From: Marinobacterium iners DSM 11526
Lineage (GTDB): Bacteria > Pseudomonadota > Gammaproteobacteria > Pseudomonadales > Balneatricaceae
NCBI RefSeq assembly: GCF_900107855.1
Contig: NZ_FNRJ01000001.1
Location: forward strand, 372,001 to 436,000
Length of the DNA stretch: 64,000 bases
Reading direction: 5' to 3'
Shown here: piece after piece, positions 34,701 through 43,955 of the stretch
Numbering within the stretch: position 1 is the stretch's first letter
Layout of the letters: each line of letters begins with the position of its first letter
Program-made: the position numbers and the translations under genes
Notes under the pieces: generated by a model
Seen by the model: the letters and a program-made list of their open reading frames with translations, nothing else
Databases searched by the model: none
Told to the model about the DNA's origin: nothing

Positions 34701-35904
34701 CGTGGACAATCCTGCCATGCAAGTTAACACCACCCAAAAAACATTTGTGCGAGTCGCTTACGGTAAAACCACAGATACCCACATGCTTGTCCAGCAAGTA
34801 ATTAATTGTATCCGTCTTGGTGTTTTCCAGCCGAACGGTGAACGAGTATGAGCCTTCGGCAAGGTGCAGGGGTATTTCAAACTCGGCGCTCACACAACCA
34901 TCCTGCGTTTGTCGTAAAAACTCTGTACGCGCCTTTAAGCCATAAATATTATAGCCCCGCGCGTCTCGCAATATCAGGATGATGGCTGGAGTGAGTTTTA
35001 GCTCATGCAGCTTGCATACGATCTTGACGCGGATGGTATCTCCGGTCGCAAAGCTTCTTTCAGCTTCGTGCCCCAGGACTTCAACCGAAAGGATTTCACC
35101 CTCTTTGGAGGCAAAACGGGCCTTGGCTTCTTCATCCGCTGTCCAGCTGAGCGTTTCCTGTGCATTTTCACGATCCTGTCGCATAAGGTGCAAGTAACGC
35201 TCAGTCACGACCTCCGGCTCACCTCTGGAAATGATTTCGCCTTGATGCAGGCATATGGCTGAGGTGCAGTAATTCCGTATCAGTTGCATATCGTGCGATG
35301 CCAACAGAATACTGGTTCCAGATGCGATCAACTCCTCAAGCCGCTCCAGGCATTTTGCCTGAAAACCCACATCACCGACCGAAAGCGCTTCATCCACAAT
35401 TAACACATCGGGTTTGAGTGCAGTTGATACCGAGAATGCCAGTCGAACAAACATACCCGACGAGTATGTTTTCACGGGTTTTTCTATGTAGTTGCCAAGC
35501 CCCGAGAATCGAATGATATCGTCTATGCTGTCTTTAATCTGTGGCCGCGGTATGCCATAGGTGCTCGACATCAGGTAGATGTTTTCGATACCCGTGAGCT
35601 CAGGATCAACACCAGCACCCAGCTCAAGCAACGCCGTCAGGCGACCATCAATTTCGATCGTGCCTGAACTGGGTCTCAAGGTGCCGGCTATCATCTGCAA
35701 AAGCGTGGACTTACCTGCCCCATTCGGCCCTATAACCCCCAGTATTTGCCCTCTGCCCAGTTCAAGACTGATATTTTTAATCACCTCAACCTGACTGGCG
35801 GCATCAACCCCAAAAAGCAACTCCTTCAGGCGCTCATGAGGGCTTTCCCAGGCACGGTAATGCTTACAGACATTATCAACCTTGAGTACGGCATCAGAGC
35901 ACAT
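34693..35904 (-). CDS. wzt: ABC glycan exporter ATP-binding protein (Wzt-like, with C-terminal glycan-binding domain)
   Basis: The 403-residue protein has a nucleotide-binding domain in its first 240 residues: Walker A GPNGAGKSTLL, signature YSSGMFVRLAF and Walker B VLIVDEALSVGD. The last 150 residues form an extra beta-rich domain of the Wzt C-terminal type, which in O-antigen exporters recognises the modified end of the glycan. That makes substrate selection by a terminal group likely; the neighbouring sulfotransferases could supply that group. AGGAGG lies 8 bases before the ATG at 35904. The start overlaps the permease gene by 11 bases. Confidence 0.92.
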   Translation of the reverse strand: MCSDAVLKVDNVCKHYRAWESPHERLKELLFGVDAASQVEVIKNISLELGRGQILGVIGPNGAGKSTLLQMIAGTLRPSSGTIEIDGRLTALLELGAGVDPELTGIENIYLMSSTYGIPRPQIKDSIDDIIRFSGLGNYIEKPVKTYSSGMFVRLAFSVSTALKPDVLIVDEALSVGDVGFQAKCLERLEELIASGTSILLASHDMQLIRNYCTSAICLHQGEIISRGEPEVVTERYLHLMRQDRENAQETLSWTADEEAKARFASKEGEILSVEVLGHEAERSFATGDTIRVKIVCKLHELKLTPAIILILRDARGYNIYGLKARTEFLRQTQDGCVSAEFEIPLHLAEGSYSFTVRLENTKTDTINYLLDKHVGICGFTVSDSHKCFLGGVNLHGRIVHDV

Positions 35905-36703
35905 CGGCAAAACCTCCTTTCAGCCGCTGAAACCAGTAAAAACCCAGGTAAAACACCACGAGGCCATACAGGTTCATCAACACAAACGCTTTCAGCAGGT
36001 TATAGCTTGTATCAAACAGAAAGGCCCGCAACGACTCAATCAAGATGGCGATGGGGTTCAGAAACTGTATCGACCGCACGATCTCGGCAGCCGAATCGAG
36101 TGGGTAAAACACGGGTGAAAGGAACATCAATGCCGAAACCACAACACCCACAACATGCACCAAGTCTCTTATGTACACCGACAGCGATGAAATAAACCAA
36201 GACGCGCCGATCAAAAAGAGTGCGAATGGAAGTACAAAGGGCAGATACAGCAGTATACGCAGACTGACTGAGCCCGTCTGGAACCACACAAACACCAGCA
36301 GTACCAACAGATTTGCCAGAAAGAACACGAGTGCTGTCAGTGTGTTGGACACATTGAGCATCTCCAGCGGAAATACGACCTTCTTGACCAGGTTTGTGTT
36401 CATCATCACCAACTGTGGTGACTGGTTAATGACTTCAGCAAAGAGCGTGAACACAATCATGCCCGAGAACAGAAACAGTGGAAAACTGATCTCCGAATCA
36501 GCGGTCGATATCCATTTCAGAGGCATCACATATATAAAGACGAAGCTGAAGACACCAATCATCAGCAGCGGCAGCATGAAAGGCCATAAAAGCCCAATCC
36601 AAGAACCACGGTAGCGTGACACAATAGTGTGACTGACCGAGGCCCTGATCAGGCCTGTATTGGTCAAGATCAGGCGCCAAGGCCTAAGCAAAAAAGCGAG
36701 CAT
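35894..36703 (-). CDS. wzm: ABC glycan exporter permease (Wzm/KpsM-like)
   Basis: The 269-residue membrane protein has six predicted transmembrane helices of the ABC-2 type. It starts with the cytoplasmic RYRGSWIGLLWPFMLP motif that marks Wzm/KpsM/TagG permeases, and ends FYWFQRLKGGFADVL. It forms the channel with the Wzt protein encoded downstream and moves an undecaprenyl-linked glycan to the periplasm. The gene starts only 19 bases after the gspD stop, so the exporter seems to be in the same transcript as the type II secretion genes. Confidence 0.92.
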   Translation of the reverse strand: MLAFLLRPWRLILTNTGLIRASVSHTIVSRYRGSWIGLLWPFMLPLLMIGVFSFVFIYVMPLKWISTADSEISFPLFLFSGMIVFTLFAEVINQSPQLVMMNTNLVKKVVFPLEMLNVSNTLTALVFFLANLLVLLVFVWFQTGSVSLRILLYLPFVLPFALFLIGASWFISSLSVYIRDLVHVVGVVVSALMFLSPVFYPLDSAAEIVRSIQFLNPIAILIESLRAFLFDTSYNLLKAFVLMNLYGLVVFYLGFYWFQRLKGGFADVL

Positions 36704-36722
36704 AGATATCCCTGCAACGGAT

Positions 36723-39017
36723 TTATTCAGACTGTGAACGACTCAAATGGTCTTGCGGCGGCTCGCTTAACAAGTCCATACCTCGCAGGCGCAATCTCAT
36801 TTCACGGCTGATATCTCGTGTATCCTGTTCGTTAGCCAACACCCGCGGAGTAAGCACAATCAGCAGCTCGGTTCGTTTACCGGTGTTAGCTGTTTTTCCG
36901 AAAAAACCGCCCAAAAACGGAATCTTATGCAACCCCGGAACACCGGTCTCTGCCAGAGACTTGTTTTCACGAATAAGACCACCCAGCACAACCGACTCGC
37001 CGGAACGCACTGCCACTCGGCTTGTAATATTACGCTCGTTAAAAGTACGTTGGCCGGTTACAGTATCAGCAGACCCCACATCGGTTACTGACTGCTCAAC
37101 ATCCATCGTTACCAGCCCGCCTGCATTGACTGAGGGTGTCACTGACAATTTCACCCCTGTGTCCTTGTACTCAACACGTGTGGACAGCACATTGCCATCA
37201 CTGTTGACCGACTCCCCCGAGCGGATCGGCTGTTGATCACCCACCTGGATACTGGCCGTATGATTGTCCAACACCATAACCGATGGCGTTGAAATCACAT
37301 TCAGCAAAGATTCCTGTGCCAGTGCGTTCAATACCGCCTTGATGTTGCCGGCTGAGTTGGAAATAGCATAAGAGAAGCCAGGCGCAATGGCTTTCAGTGG
37401 ATTGTCCGAAACCGCAAGCTGCCCCAAACCGGAGTTGCCACTGCCCAAGTTATCCTTGAATACCCATTCCACTCCGTATTCAAGATCATCCGTCAGCGTA
37501 ACCTCAAGAATACTGGCCTCGATCAGTACCTGAGCCGGAATCACGTCCAGCTTCTTAAGTGCTGACTCAACTTTCTTGTACTCTTTGCCATTGGCATAAA
37601 TCAACAGCGCGTTGTTTTGCTCGTCGGCCACTACACTCATATTGCCCAGTTCAATACTGGTTGGCGCCTGGCTTTTTCCGGCCGAACTGGATGAACCGCC
37701 TCCCTGAGTGGTCGTGGTATTCGACCCTGATACACGTTCCTGTGTCAGCCCGGGTGCTACTCCACCGTTACCGCCCTGCGTCGACGACGTAGAGCTGAAT
37801 CCATCGCCACCGTAAACGCGGCTAAGCAGATCCGCCAAGTGCCCTGCTGATGCGTTCTGTATCGGGTAGACATAGAGTTTGCGTTCGGTTGCTGCATCAG
37901 GCGCTCTATCGAGGCGCGTAATCCAGGTACGTACTGTTTCGAGGTATTTAACCCGAGGAGTGACAACCAGCAGGCTGTTCAGACGCTCAATGGGAATCAC
38001 CTTTACCACAGCACCAAGCCCGGTTGCTGCACTCGTTAATGCTCCCCCCTTGTCATCTGAACCTGACGCATTGCCTGAGGGCACTGATGACGACCCACCC
38101 AACAACTCTGAAAGCGCAATCTCAATATCGGTTACATTGCTGTTTTCAAGCGGGAAAATCCCGACTGACATCCCCGCCAGCATATCAATGTCGAAGGTGG
38201 AGACCATATCCATCCAGCCATCCACCTGGTTGCGCGTGCCGGCCATCATTAAGAGGTTTCGGGCGTTATCAACACGGACAAAGGCTTCTTCAGGCGCCAG
38301 AGGTCGCAGTATATCCGCCATGGCATTGGCTGAAATGTATTGCAGAGGAATTACATTGATACTGTAGCCAGCCCCTTTACTGTTAGGGTTTCCCACACTC
38401 GGCAGCATCTGGGTAACACGACCCGATGCGCTGACAAACAGGCGGTCATCTGCATCACGCACCATTACTGCATTGTTGGCTTGCAGCAGCGACTCAAGGA
38501 TTTGCAGCAACTGATCCTGTGGCACCGGTGTTCGGGTACGGAAGGTTACTTCACCCTCAATGGGGTGCTCAATAACGTAGTCCAATTCAAGGATGTCACC
38601 CAAAATGGCATGAACAACATCTGATAACGGTGCACGTTCAAAATTGATTGACACCGCTTCACCATACAGTTTGATAGGTTCACGCTCAGCCGGGGCTTTA
38701 TGAAGCCTGTCAGTTCCCTTGAAAACAACAGGCTCTCTCAGCTGATCTGACTGATCTTCACTCTTGTTTTCTGTGGCCGATTCCTGATTGCGCAGATTCT
38801 GGACCAGTGCGAAGGCATCCTGGTTTTCTCGCACCTGGTCAGATGCCTGATCGAGCGCCGTACGCGTGGGGCTTTTTGTTGTCGCACAACCTGCTGCCAT
38901 AATGGAAAGCAGCAATACAAAACCTGCCCGGCGCATCATGTTCGGGGCTGATATCCCGTCGGCCCTTGCCTTGACATTCGGGCATACAGTGAATCTTTTT
39001 TTATGCGCTGCTTGCAT
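36723..39017 (-). CDS. gspD: Type II secretion secretin GspD, lipoprotein type
   Basis: The protein (764 residues from the ATG at 39017) is an outer-membrane secretin. The N0 domain starts near ISINFERAPLSDVVHAI, N1-N3 follow with VIPLQYISANAMADIL and the glycine/serine-rich loop in N3. The secretin core has VEWVFKDN, VPGLHKIPFLGGFFG and TELLIVLTPRVL. The leader contains LSIMAAGCATTK, a lipobox with Cys at about residue 44, so the secretin is probably lipidated, as in the HxcQ liposecretin of Pseudomonas. No pilotin gene is seen here. The start is uncertain: GTG 39026, ATG 39017 and ATG 38939 (a normal-length lipoprotein signal) are all possible. Confidence 0.95.
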   Translation of the reverse strand: MQAAHKKRFTVCPNVKARADGISAPNMMRRAGFVLLLSIMAAGCATTKSPTRTALDQASDQVRENQDAFALVQNLRNQESATENKSEDQSDQLREPVVFKGTDRLHKAPAEREPIKLYGEAVSINFERAPLSDVVHAILGDILELDYVIEHPIEGEVTFRTRTPVPQDQLLQILESLLQANNAVMVRDADDRLFVSASGRVTQMLPSVGNPNSKGAGYSINVIPLQYISANAMADILRPLAPEEAFVRVDNARNLLMMAGTRNQVDGWMDMVSTFDIDMLAGMSVGIFPLENSNVTDIEIALSELLGGSSSVPSGNASGSDDKGGALTSAATGLGAVVKVIPIERLNSLLVVTPRVKYLETVRTWITRLDRAPDAATERKLYVYPIQNASAGHLADLLSRVYGGDGFSSTSSTQGGNGGVAPGLTQERVSGSNTTTTQGGGSSSSAGKSQAPTSIELGNMSVVADEQNNALLIYANGKEYKKVESALKKLDVIPAQVLIEASILEVTLTDDLEYGVEWVFKDNLGSGNSGLGQLAVSDNPLKAIAPGFSYAISNSAGNIKAVLNALAQESLLNVISTPSVMVLDNHTASIQVGDQQPIRSGESVNSDGNVLSTRVEYKDTGVKLSVTPSVNAGGLVTMDVEQSVTDVGSADTVTGQRTFNERNITSRVAVRSGESVVLGGLIRENKSLAETGVPGLHKIPFLGGFFGKTANTGKRTELLIVLTPRVLANEQDTRDISREMRLRLRGMDLLSEPPQDHLSRSQSE

Positions 39018-39032
39018 ATTTTTCACGCTTAT

Positions 39033-39557
39033 TCAGTTATTGGGTTGCTGACTGAAATTCACTTTCGGGTACTGAATTTCCATGCGGTAACGCTCACTGG
39101 CACTCACAAACTCAGCTGAACGTTCATTCAATGTGTCAAGCGTCCACCCCTCAAGGGTGTCTTGTTGGTTTAGCCTTATTCTTTTGTCTTTGTGCAACAG
39201 AATGACGCCGGGGTGCTGCCCGCCAGCATAGATGCCAAGCAACTGTGTATCCTTGAAAACCTTTTCACCGGGATCAGGCTGTTTTTCGGGCTGTTTTTCG
39301 GGTTCGACAACAACCGGAGGCTCATATGGACGGCGCTCACTCCAAAAAAGAGGTCTTTCCATGAGCTCGTTCAATACGATTGGTGTGCTGCCCTGCTCCT
39401 TGACTCTGACCACTTCAAATGCAGAGGATGAAAACTCTCTTGGCTCCGGGGGCGCAATCGTATTAAGCCTGATTGAGCCATAAGCCAGTTGAATCGCGCA
39501 TATCACCAACAGTGCCGCCAGTGCCAGGTTCAAGTAACCTACTCGAGCCATCATCAT
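39033..39557 (-). CDS. Short GspC-like inner-membrane protein of the type II secretion system
   Basis: The 174-residue protein has one N-terminal transmembrane helix (about residues 8-28), a proline-rich linker with EKQPEKQPDPGEK, and a homology-region-like beta domain (LLGIYAGGQHPGVILLHKDK). This is the layout of GspC proteins, which link the inner-membrane platform to the secretin N0 domain. No PDZ or coiled-coil region follows, so it is shorter than the usual 270-300 residues. Position directly before gspD supports a GspC role. Three ATG codons stand in a row after AAGGAGG; I took the first. Confidence 0.75.
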   Translation of the reverse strand: MMMARVGYLNLALAALLVICAIQLAYGSIRLNTIAPPEPREFSSSAFEVVRVKEQGSTPIVLNELMERPLFWSERRPYEPPVVVEPEKQPEKQPDPGEKVFKDTQLLGIYAGGQHPGVILLHKDKRIRLNQQDTLEGWTLDTLNERSAEFVSASERYRMEIQYPKVNFSQQPNN

Positions 39558-40111
39558 CCTCCCTCCTTGTACACAAACAGTCTTGCATTGACTGTCAGTA
39601 CCTGAGTCTTTTCGCCACGAAGCCGTGGCACAGGCTCTATTCGGAGGTGGTCGACCAAAATACGTGGACGCACATTTTTCAGCCCTTGCAGGGCCGCTTC
39701 AAAGGACTCGAAGCTACCACTTACGTTTAGATCAAGCATCAGCTGTGTTAGTGTTTCAGTAGGCTTCGATGACAAGATCTGACTTCCCGTTACATGCATA
39801 CCCGCATCAGCAAATATTGATCTTGCCGTTTTCTGCAAATCAGAGTTTAGGGCAGCCTCGTCCTGACCGGCTGGATAGGTATATTCGGACAGCTCCAGCC
39901 CTGCCTCCTCTGCTGAAGCCTTAATATTTTCATGCGCCATCAAGAGCCCTTGCAACTGAGCGATACGCGGTTGCATGCTTTCAATCTCAGCCTGGTAGCG
40001 CTGATAACGGTCATACATGTTGAAGGCAACTATCAACAACAAAACAACTATTAACAGAATTATCCCAGCCAGCAGTCGAGCAGCCCTGGACCCCGCAAAC
40101 ATCCGAATCAT
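39554..40111 (-). CDS. gspM: Type II secretion platform protein GspM
   Basis: The 185-residue protein has one N-terminal membrane helix (about residues 12-30), a coiled segment (YQRYQAEIESMQPRIAQLQG) and a periplasmic ferredoxin-like domain. This matches GspM and the related PilO. GspM partners GspL in the inner-membrane platform. Its start overlaps gspL and its stop overlaps the GspC-like gene, 4 bases each. Family members vary widely in sequence, so the call rests on layout and position. Confidence 0.85.
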   Translation of the reverse strand: MIRMFAGSRAARLLAGIILLIVVLLLIVAFNMYDRYQRYQAEIESMQPRIAQLQGLLMAHENIKASAEEAGLELSEYTYPAGQDEAALNSDLQKTARSIFADAGMHVTGSQILSSKPTETLTQLMLDLNVSGSFESFEAALQGLKNVRPRILVDHLRIEPVPRLRGEKTQVLTVNARLFVYKEGG

Positions 40112-41133
40112 GCGCCACCTCTCTGAGGCAACCTGATATCAAGCGTAAACTGTTCTTTGCCTGATGCCCTGTTGATACTTATGGCCGCTGGTGCCGTGAC
40201 ACGCTCATATGCCTCATCTGCATTCAAATCCTGCATGAGTTCAGCAGCACGATCCGCTTGCCCGGTAATTCTTATGGTTACCGGAGTCATTTCTACAAGT
40301 TTCAGGAAAACATCATCAGGAAGGCTTCTTGTCAGGTGCTCTAACTGCTGCAATGGGTCAAGACTGCTCGCTGGCAATGTTTTGATATTGTTTATCAAAT
40401 TATTATTGGCCACCAACTGTTCACGCAGCCTGACTGACTCCTCTGCCTCTTCATTTACAGCAAGAAACTGGCTGCGCACGGCTTGCATTTCAAGCAGTTT
40501 AAAGCCTGCCGGCAACATTGAGCACAGCATCAGCAATAGAGTTATTGCAGCAGATTTCCCCAGGAGCCAGGCTATTTTTTTCTTTTGCCGCCTTATGCGC
40601 TGGTGCTCCAGATACCCTGAAATCTCGATGTATCCAGTACCATGAGCACACCATATCTCATACTCGGCAGGCACCCCTTTCAAGTTACTCTGGAAAAATG
40701 CATGGTGAACAAGCTGGGTGGATGTTATTGCAAGTACCAATTCTACCTGGCCTTCTCCGCGTTTAGTGATACGCCACCCATAACGGGTTTCATCAGCCGG
40801 GAAGGGGCTGTTGGACAACACATCCAGGCTGACAATATCGTATAGATTGGCTTCAGCCACTGCAGGGATGACCAGTTCCCTGATCAAGTATTGTTCCGGC
40901 GGAAGAAGAAGTGCTGTTGCTTTGCTCCGGGCAGCAGTTACGGGATCGTCCTGCCGGATGAACATTTCCTTACCATCAACGGTAACCAGTTTGACTACTT
41001 CACAGATATAAGGATGGAAGAAGCGGTTCTTTTCAAAAAAGAGCTCCTCCCACGCCAGCTTCCAGGATACAGGGGAAACCACCTGACGCAGGTCATATCC
41101 GAGAAAGCTCCACGGGTTTTTAGCGTCTGACAT
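40108..41133 (-). CDS. gspL: Type II secretion platform protein GspL
   Basis: The 341-residue product has a cytoplasmic N-terminal half, a transmembrane helix near residue 195 (AITLLLMLCSMLPAGFKLL) and a periplasmic PilN-like domain. The N-terminal part is shorter than the full actin-like domain of classical GspL. GspL recruits the ATPase GspE to the membrane. I chose the ATG at 41133 because AAGG is 6 bases upstream; an ATG two codons earlier directly abuts the AAGG. It overlaps gspM. Confidence 0.85.
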   Translation of the reverse strand: MSDAKNPWSFLGYDLRQVVSPVSWKLAWEELFFEKNRFFHPYICEVVKLVTVDGKEMFIRQDDPVTAARSKATALLLPPEQYLIRELVIPAVAEANLYDIVSLDVLSNSPFPADETRYGWRITKRGEGQVELVLAITSTQLVHHAFFQSNLKGVPAEYEIWCAHGTGYIEISGYLEHQRIRRQKKKIAWLLGKSAAITLLLMLCSMLPAGFKLLEMQAVRSQFLAVNEEAEESVRLREQLVANNNLINNIKTLPASSLDPLQQLEHLTRSLPDDVFLKLVEMTPVTIRITGQADRAAELMQDLNADEAYERVTAPAAISINRASGKEQFTLDIRLPQRGGA

Positions 41134-41141
41134 ATCCATCC

Positions 41142-42038
41142 TTAATTAGCTGGAGTTCCCGGTTGACTCACACGCACTATGGGCTCAGTTCTGAAAAACC
41201 GCCATGGTAGCTGATCAAGCCCTTTCTGACCATATTCAGCCCATCGCACGCGCCGGAAAACCAGCCCATCTGCAAACTTGATCAGAACCTCTATGCGATA
41301 GATTGGTTCATTTGATGAGCCCACCAATTCCGGCTTTACTGAGGGCTGCACCGCCCCCGCCCCCGGTTCACGCTGTGCCTGTTGCCAATGATCCATCAGT
41401 GATTCATCACCGCCAGCCAGAATACGTAATACCTCAGGAGGGGCGCTCATTATATTCACTTCGGGATGCCAACCACTATTTACCGCCAGCGCAGGCAAGA
41501 CTTTATCAAATAAAGAGCGACTCACTCCTTTAACCAGCAACAGGTCTTCTGGAGCCTCAAATCGACCGTAACGAAGATCAGGATCAGCCACCTCCTGCTC
41601 AGATTTTTGTCCACGCCACTTAATAATTGTACTGGCCAACACTGCAGCTGCTTGTGACTCCAGCTCACCCAGCTCAACGAATAGCTCAACAAGCAATGGC
41701 TCGGTTGCCCAGTTCAAATCCACATAACCGGATGCACCACGGACATTTGCGATCAGTTGAACTTGAGCCTGTTCATCTCCCCACTCAAATACAGAAGGCA
41801 CAGGCTCACCACTGCGGCGCATCTCCAACATCGCCTGCATTGCCCGTTGCGCAGCTCCATCACCCAACGCCTCGGCTTGCGCCTGGCGAAGATAAAGTTG
41901 CGAGAGGCGAATATCCAGCTTGGCCTCCCCCATAAGTCCGGTGACAAGGAGTGACATCGCTGCTATGAACCAAAGCAGCATCACGAGTGCAACGCCCGCT
42001 TGCTGATTCGGCATGCCAAGCCTGCCCTGTCTGGTCAT
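41142..42038 (-). CDS. gspK: Type II secretion minor pseudopilin GspK
   Basis: GspK sits at the tip of the pseudopilus. The 298-residue protein has a type IV prepilin leader (MPNQQAG/VALVMLLWFIAAM). After the cleavage glycine it lacks Glu5, as is normal for GspK. A large alpha domain follows; the LLLVKGVSRSLFDKVLPAL segment is typical. The ATG overlaps the gspJ stop. Confidence 0.92.
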   Translation of the reverse strand: MTRQGRLGMPNQQAGVALVMLLWFIAAMSLLVTGLMGEAKLDIRLSQLYLRQAQAEALGDGAAQRAMQAMLEMRRSGEPVPSVFEWGDEQAQVQLIANVRGASGYVDLNWATEPLLVELFVELGELESQAAAVLASTIIKWRGQKSEQEVADPDLRYGRFEAPEDLLLVKGVSRSLFDKVLPALAVNSGWHPEVNIMSAPPEVLRILAGGDESLMDHWQQAQREPGAGAVQPSVKPELVGSSNEPIYRIEVLIKFADGLVFRRVRWAEYGQKGLDQLPWRFFRTEPIVRVSQPGTPAN

Positions 42039-42643
42039 TGCCTCAACATCCCGTTATCCAGCCTGATAACAGTTTCGGGCCAATACTTGCCCCTTACCTT
42101 CAGGTTCAAGCGTACAAGTTTGGGACTGAAATACCCCATTGCCCACTCCGATTGCCACTCCGTGGCGGGTTCGAGGTCAGCCAAATAGGAAATATTGATC
42201 GACTCGACACTGCGCAACAGCGGATAGACTTCGATGCCATCCCATTGCGGTGGCTCGCTCGCTGAGCGAAAAGCCACCATCTGGAGACCAAGTACTTCAT
42301 CCTGCAAGGCAAGACGGAAGAAGTACACTCCACCGCTTCCGGCCCCCGTTACCAGCGGAGCTATCCAGACCAACTGCTCCTCATTGCCGTAGAAAAAAGT
42401 GTTATAGATCCCTTTTTCTTCAACAAAGGCCGTTACCGGGATGGCTTTGCCCACCAAGCTGCGCAACAGGCTGGTAGCCTGCCTCATCTCGTCGAGGCGG
42501 TCTGTATGCTGTTCAATTCGAGATTGCGACTCACCAAACGTACGCATGGCCGTAAGTGTGGCCAACATGATCATTGAAAAGATGACCAGCGATACCAGCA
42601 TCTCGATAATTGTAAAGCCGCGATAGTTTGAGCGCCTATCCAT
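42035..42643 (-). CDS. gspJ: Type II secretion minor pseudopilin GspJ
   Basis: The 202-residue protein begins MDRRSNYRGFTIIEMLVSLV, a prepilin leader with cleavage after Gly and Glu5 present. The C-terminal domain has the beta-rich character of GspJ. I used the ATG at 42643, which gives a leader of normal length and an 8-base overlap with gspI; the much longer upstream frame is only the shadow of gspI. Confidence 0.92.
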   Translation of the reverse strand: MDRRSNYRGFTIIEMLVSLVIFSMIMLATLTAMRTFGESQSRIEQHTDRLDEMRQATSLLRSLVGKAIPVTAFVEEKGIYNTFFYGNEEQLVWIAPLVTGAGSGGVYFFRLALQDEVLGLQMVAFRSASEPPQWDGIEVYPLLRSVESINISYLADLEPATEWQSEWAMGYFSPKLVRLNLKVRGKYWPETVIRLDNGMLRQ

Positions 42644-43034
42644 CCAATCGACCTGCCACAACCGACTCCAGCACGATAGAGCGCTTTTTACCGGTATCGC
42701 TCCACTGAACCTGAACGCGCAGATCCTGCAGTTGCTTTGCTGGCAATGCCTTATTGCTTTCAGTCTGGATACTCTGCGCCCGCACTTCCCATATGAAGCC
42801 GCCTTCCGTTTCACCCTGTTGAGTACTGTCCGGCTCAACCAGCGTGTTAAGAGCAACAAGAGATCGCGCAAGCTCTACTGCATAGACATATTTTTCATCC
42901 GTACCGACCGCTCGCATCGCACCACCCACTGCGTGGTACAAGGCCCCCAGGGACATGGCCAGCAGCACGATGGATACCAACATTTCGAGGAGCGTGAACC
43001 CCGACACTTGCCTTCTTGCAACACTAGAGCGCAT
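42636..43034 (-). CDS. gspI: Type II secretion minor pseudopilin GspI
   Basis: The 132-residue product has the leader MRSSVARRQVSG/FTLLEMLVSI, with Glu5 after the processing site, and ends in a small beta domain (LRVQVQWSDTGKKRSIVLES). Length and order between gspH and gspJ fit GspI. The ATG at 43034 overlaps the gspH stop by 11 bases; the longer frame upstream is not needed. Confidence 0.92.
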   Translation of the reverse strand: MRSSVARRQVSGFTLLEMLVSIVLLAMSLGALYHAVGGAMRAVGTDEKYVYAVELARSLVALNTLVEPDSTQQGETEGGFIWEVRAQSIQTESNKALPAKQLQDLRVQVQWSDTGKKRSIVLESVVAGRLDG

Positions 43035-43530
43035 ATTTTTCCTGGACGACCCGGCCAAGTAACCAGTCAACCTTGAGATCCACACCTGTCCCACGCTGAT
43101 TACGGATACTCACGGTTCCTCCTGATGAGGTGCCGTCTGGATAAAAACGAATAACGGCTTTACCTGGATACAGCACATTCATTTCCCGTGCACTGAGCAC
43201 TTCCAGGGCCACTTTGTCAGGATATTCAACCTTATCGCGCCCTGACTCCAGCGTAAGCCCCTGAACATCGATCAGGACATCCTGCACTGTTCCATGTGCA
43301 ACGGCTCGATAACGAGCAGACGTCAGCGCCACCAGCGAATCTCTCACTGCGCTGCGATACAGACTTGAGTCATACAATCTTGCAGTAGCAGGCACAGCAG
43401 CGCCTATGACCAAGCCTATCATGGAAAACACAACAAGCAGCTCAAGTAGCGTAAAACCTGCCTGAGAGCGCTGCCTGCTACTTCCAGTTATGGATGTCGG
43501 CGCTGTCACCTTCACCACCCGGCTTGCCAT
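43024..43530 (-). CDS. gspH: Type II secretion minor pseudopilin GspH
   Basis: GspH follows the leader SSRQRSQAG/FTLLELLVVFSM. It has a beta-rich C-terminal domain ending in VDLKVDWLLGRVVQEKYAL. The start is unclear: with the ATG at 43530 the protein has 168 residues, an over-long leader of about 26 residues, and overlaps the end of gspG by 53 bases. A GTG start a few codons later would give a leader closer to normal but still inside gspG. Confidence 0.88.
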   Translation of the reverse strand: MASRVVKVTAPTSITGSSRQRSQAGFTLLELLVVFSMIGLVIGAAVPATARLYDSSLYRSAVRDSLVALTSARYRAVAHGTVQDVLIDVQGLTLESGRDKVEYPDKVALEVLSAREMNVLYPGKAVIRFYPDGTSSGGTVSIRNQRGTGVDLKVDWLLGRVVQEKYAL

Positions 43531-43903
43531 CTTCTCCATAGCTGAGGATATCCACATCTGCGTGCTCACCCGGACTTTTATAAAGGTAACCACGTCCCCA
43601 TGGGTCTACAGGAACCGTTCCCTTCAGGTAGGGTCCATTCCAGCCCGCCGCGTTTGATGGTTGGCTTTGAAGCGCCTCCAGTCCCTCTTCCGTTGTAGGA
43701 AAGCGCCCCACATCAAGCTTGAACATTTCAAGCCCCTGCTCAAGATCCTTGATTTGAACGTGTGCAGTTTTGCTTTTTGCACTATCCAGTCGATTCAACA
43801 GGTTAGGACCCACCAAGCCCGCCAGAAGCCCAAGAATTGCAAGTACGACCAGAATTTCAATCAAGGTCATACCCGTTTGTCTAGCCATCATTTTGTATTT
43901 CAT
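43478..43903 (-). CDS. gspG: Type II secretion major pseudopilin GspG
   Basis: GspG is the main subunit of the pseudopilus. The 141-residue product has the leader MKYKMMARQTG/MTLIEILVVLAILGL with Glu5. The calcium-loop region follows: RFPTTEEGLEALQ, WNGPYLKGTVPVDPWG and YGEDGKPGGEG. All of this is typical for GspG. Prepilin peptidase GspO/PilD is not in the window and must act from elsewhere. gspF ends 52 bases upstream. Confidence 0.97.
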   Translation of the reverse strand: MKYKMMARQTGMTLIEILVVLAILGLLAGLVGPNLLNRLDSAKSKTAHVQIKDLEQGLEMFKLDVGRFPTTEEGLEALQSQPSNAAGWNGPYLKGTVPVDPWGRGYLYKSPGEHADVDILSYGEDGKPGGEGDSADIHNWK

Positions 43904-43955
43904 TTACGTCCACTTATACCTTGAGTTCAACCTGTGAAACTGACAACCACAACAG

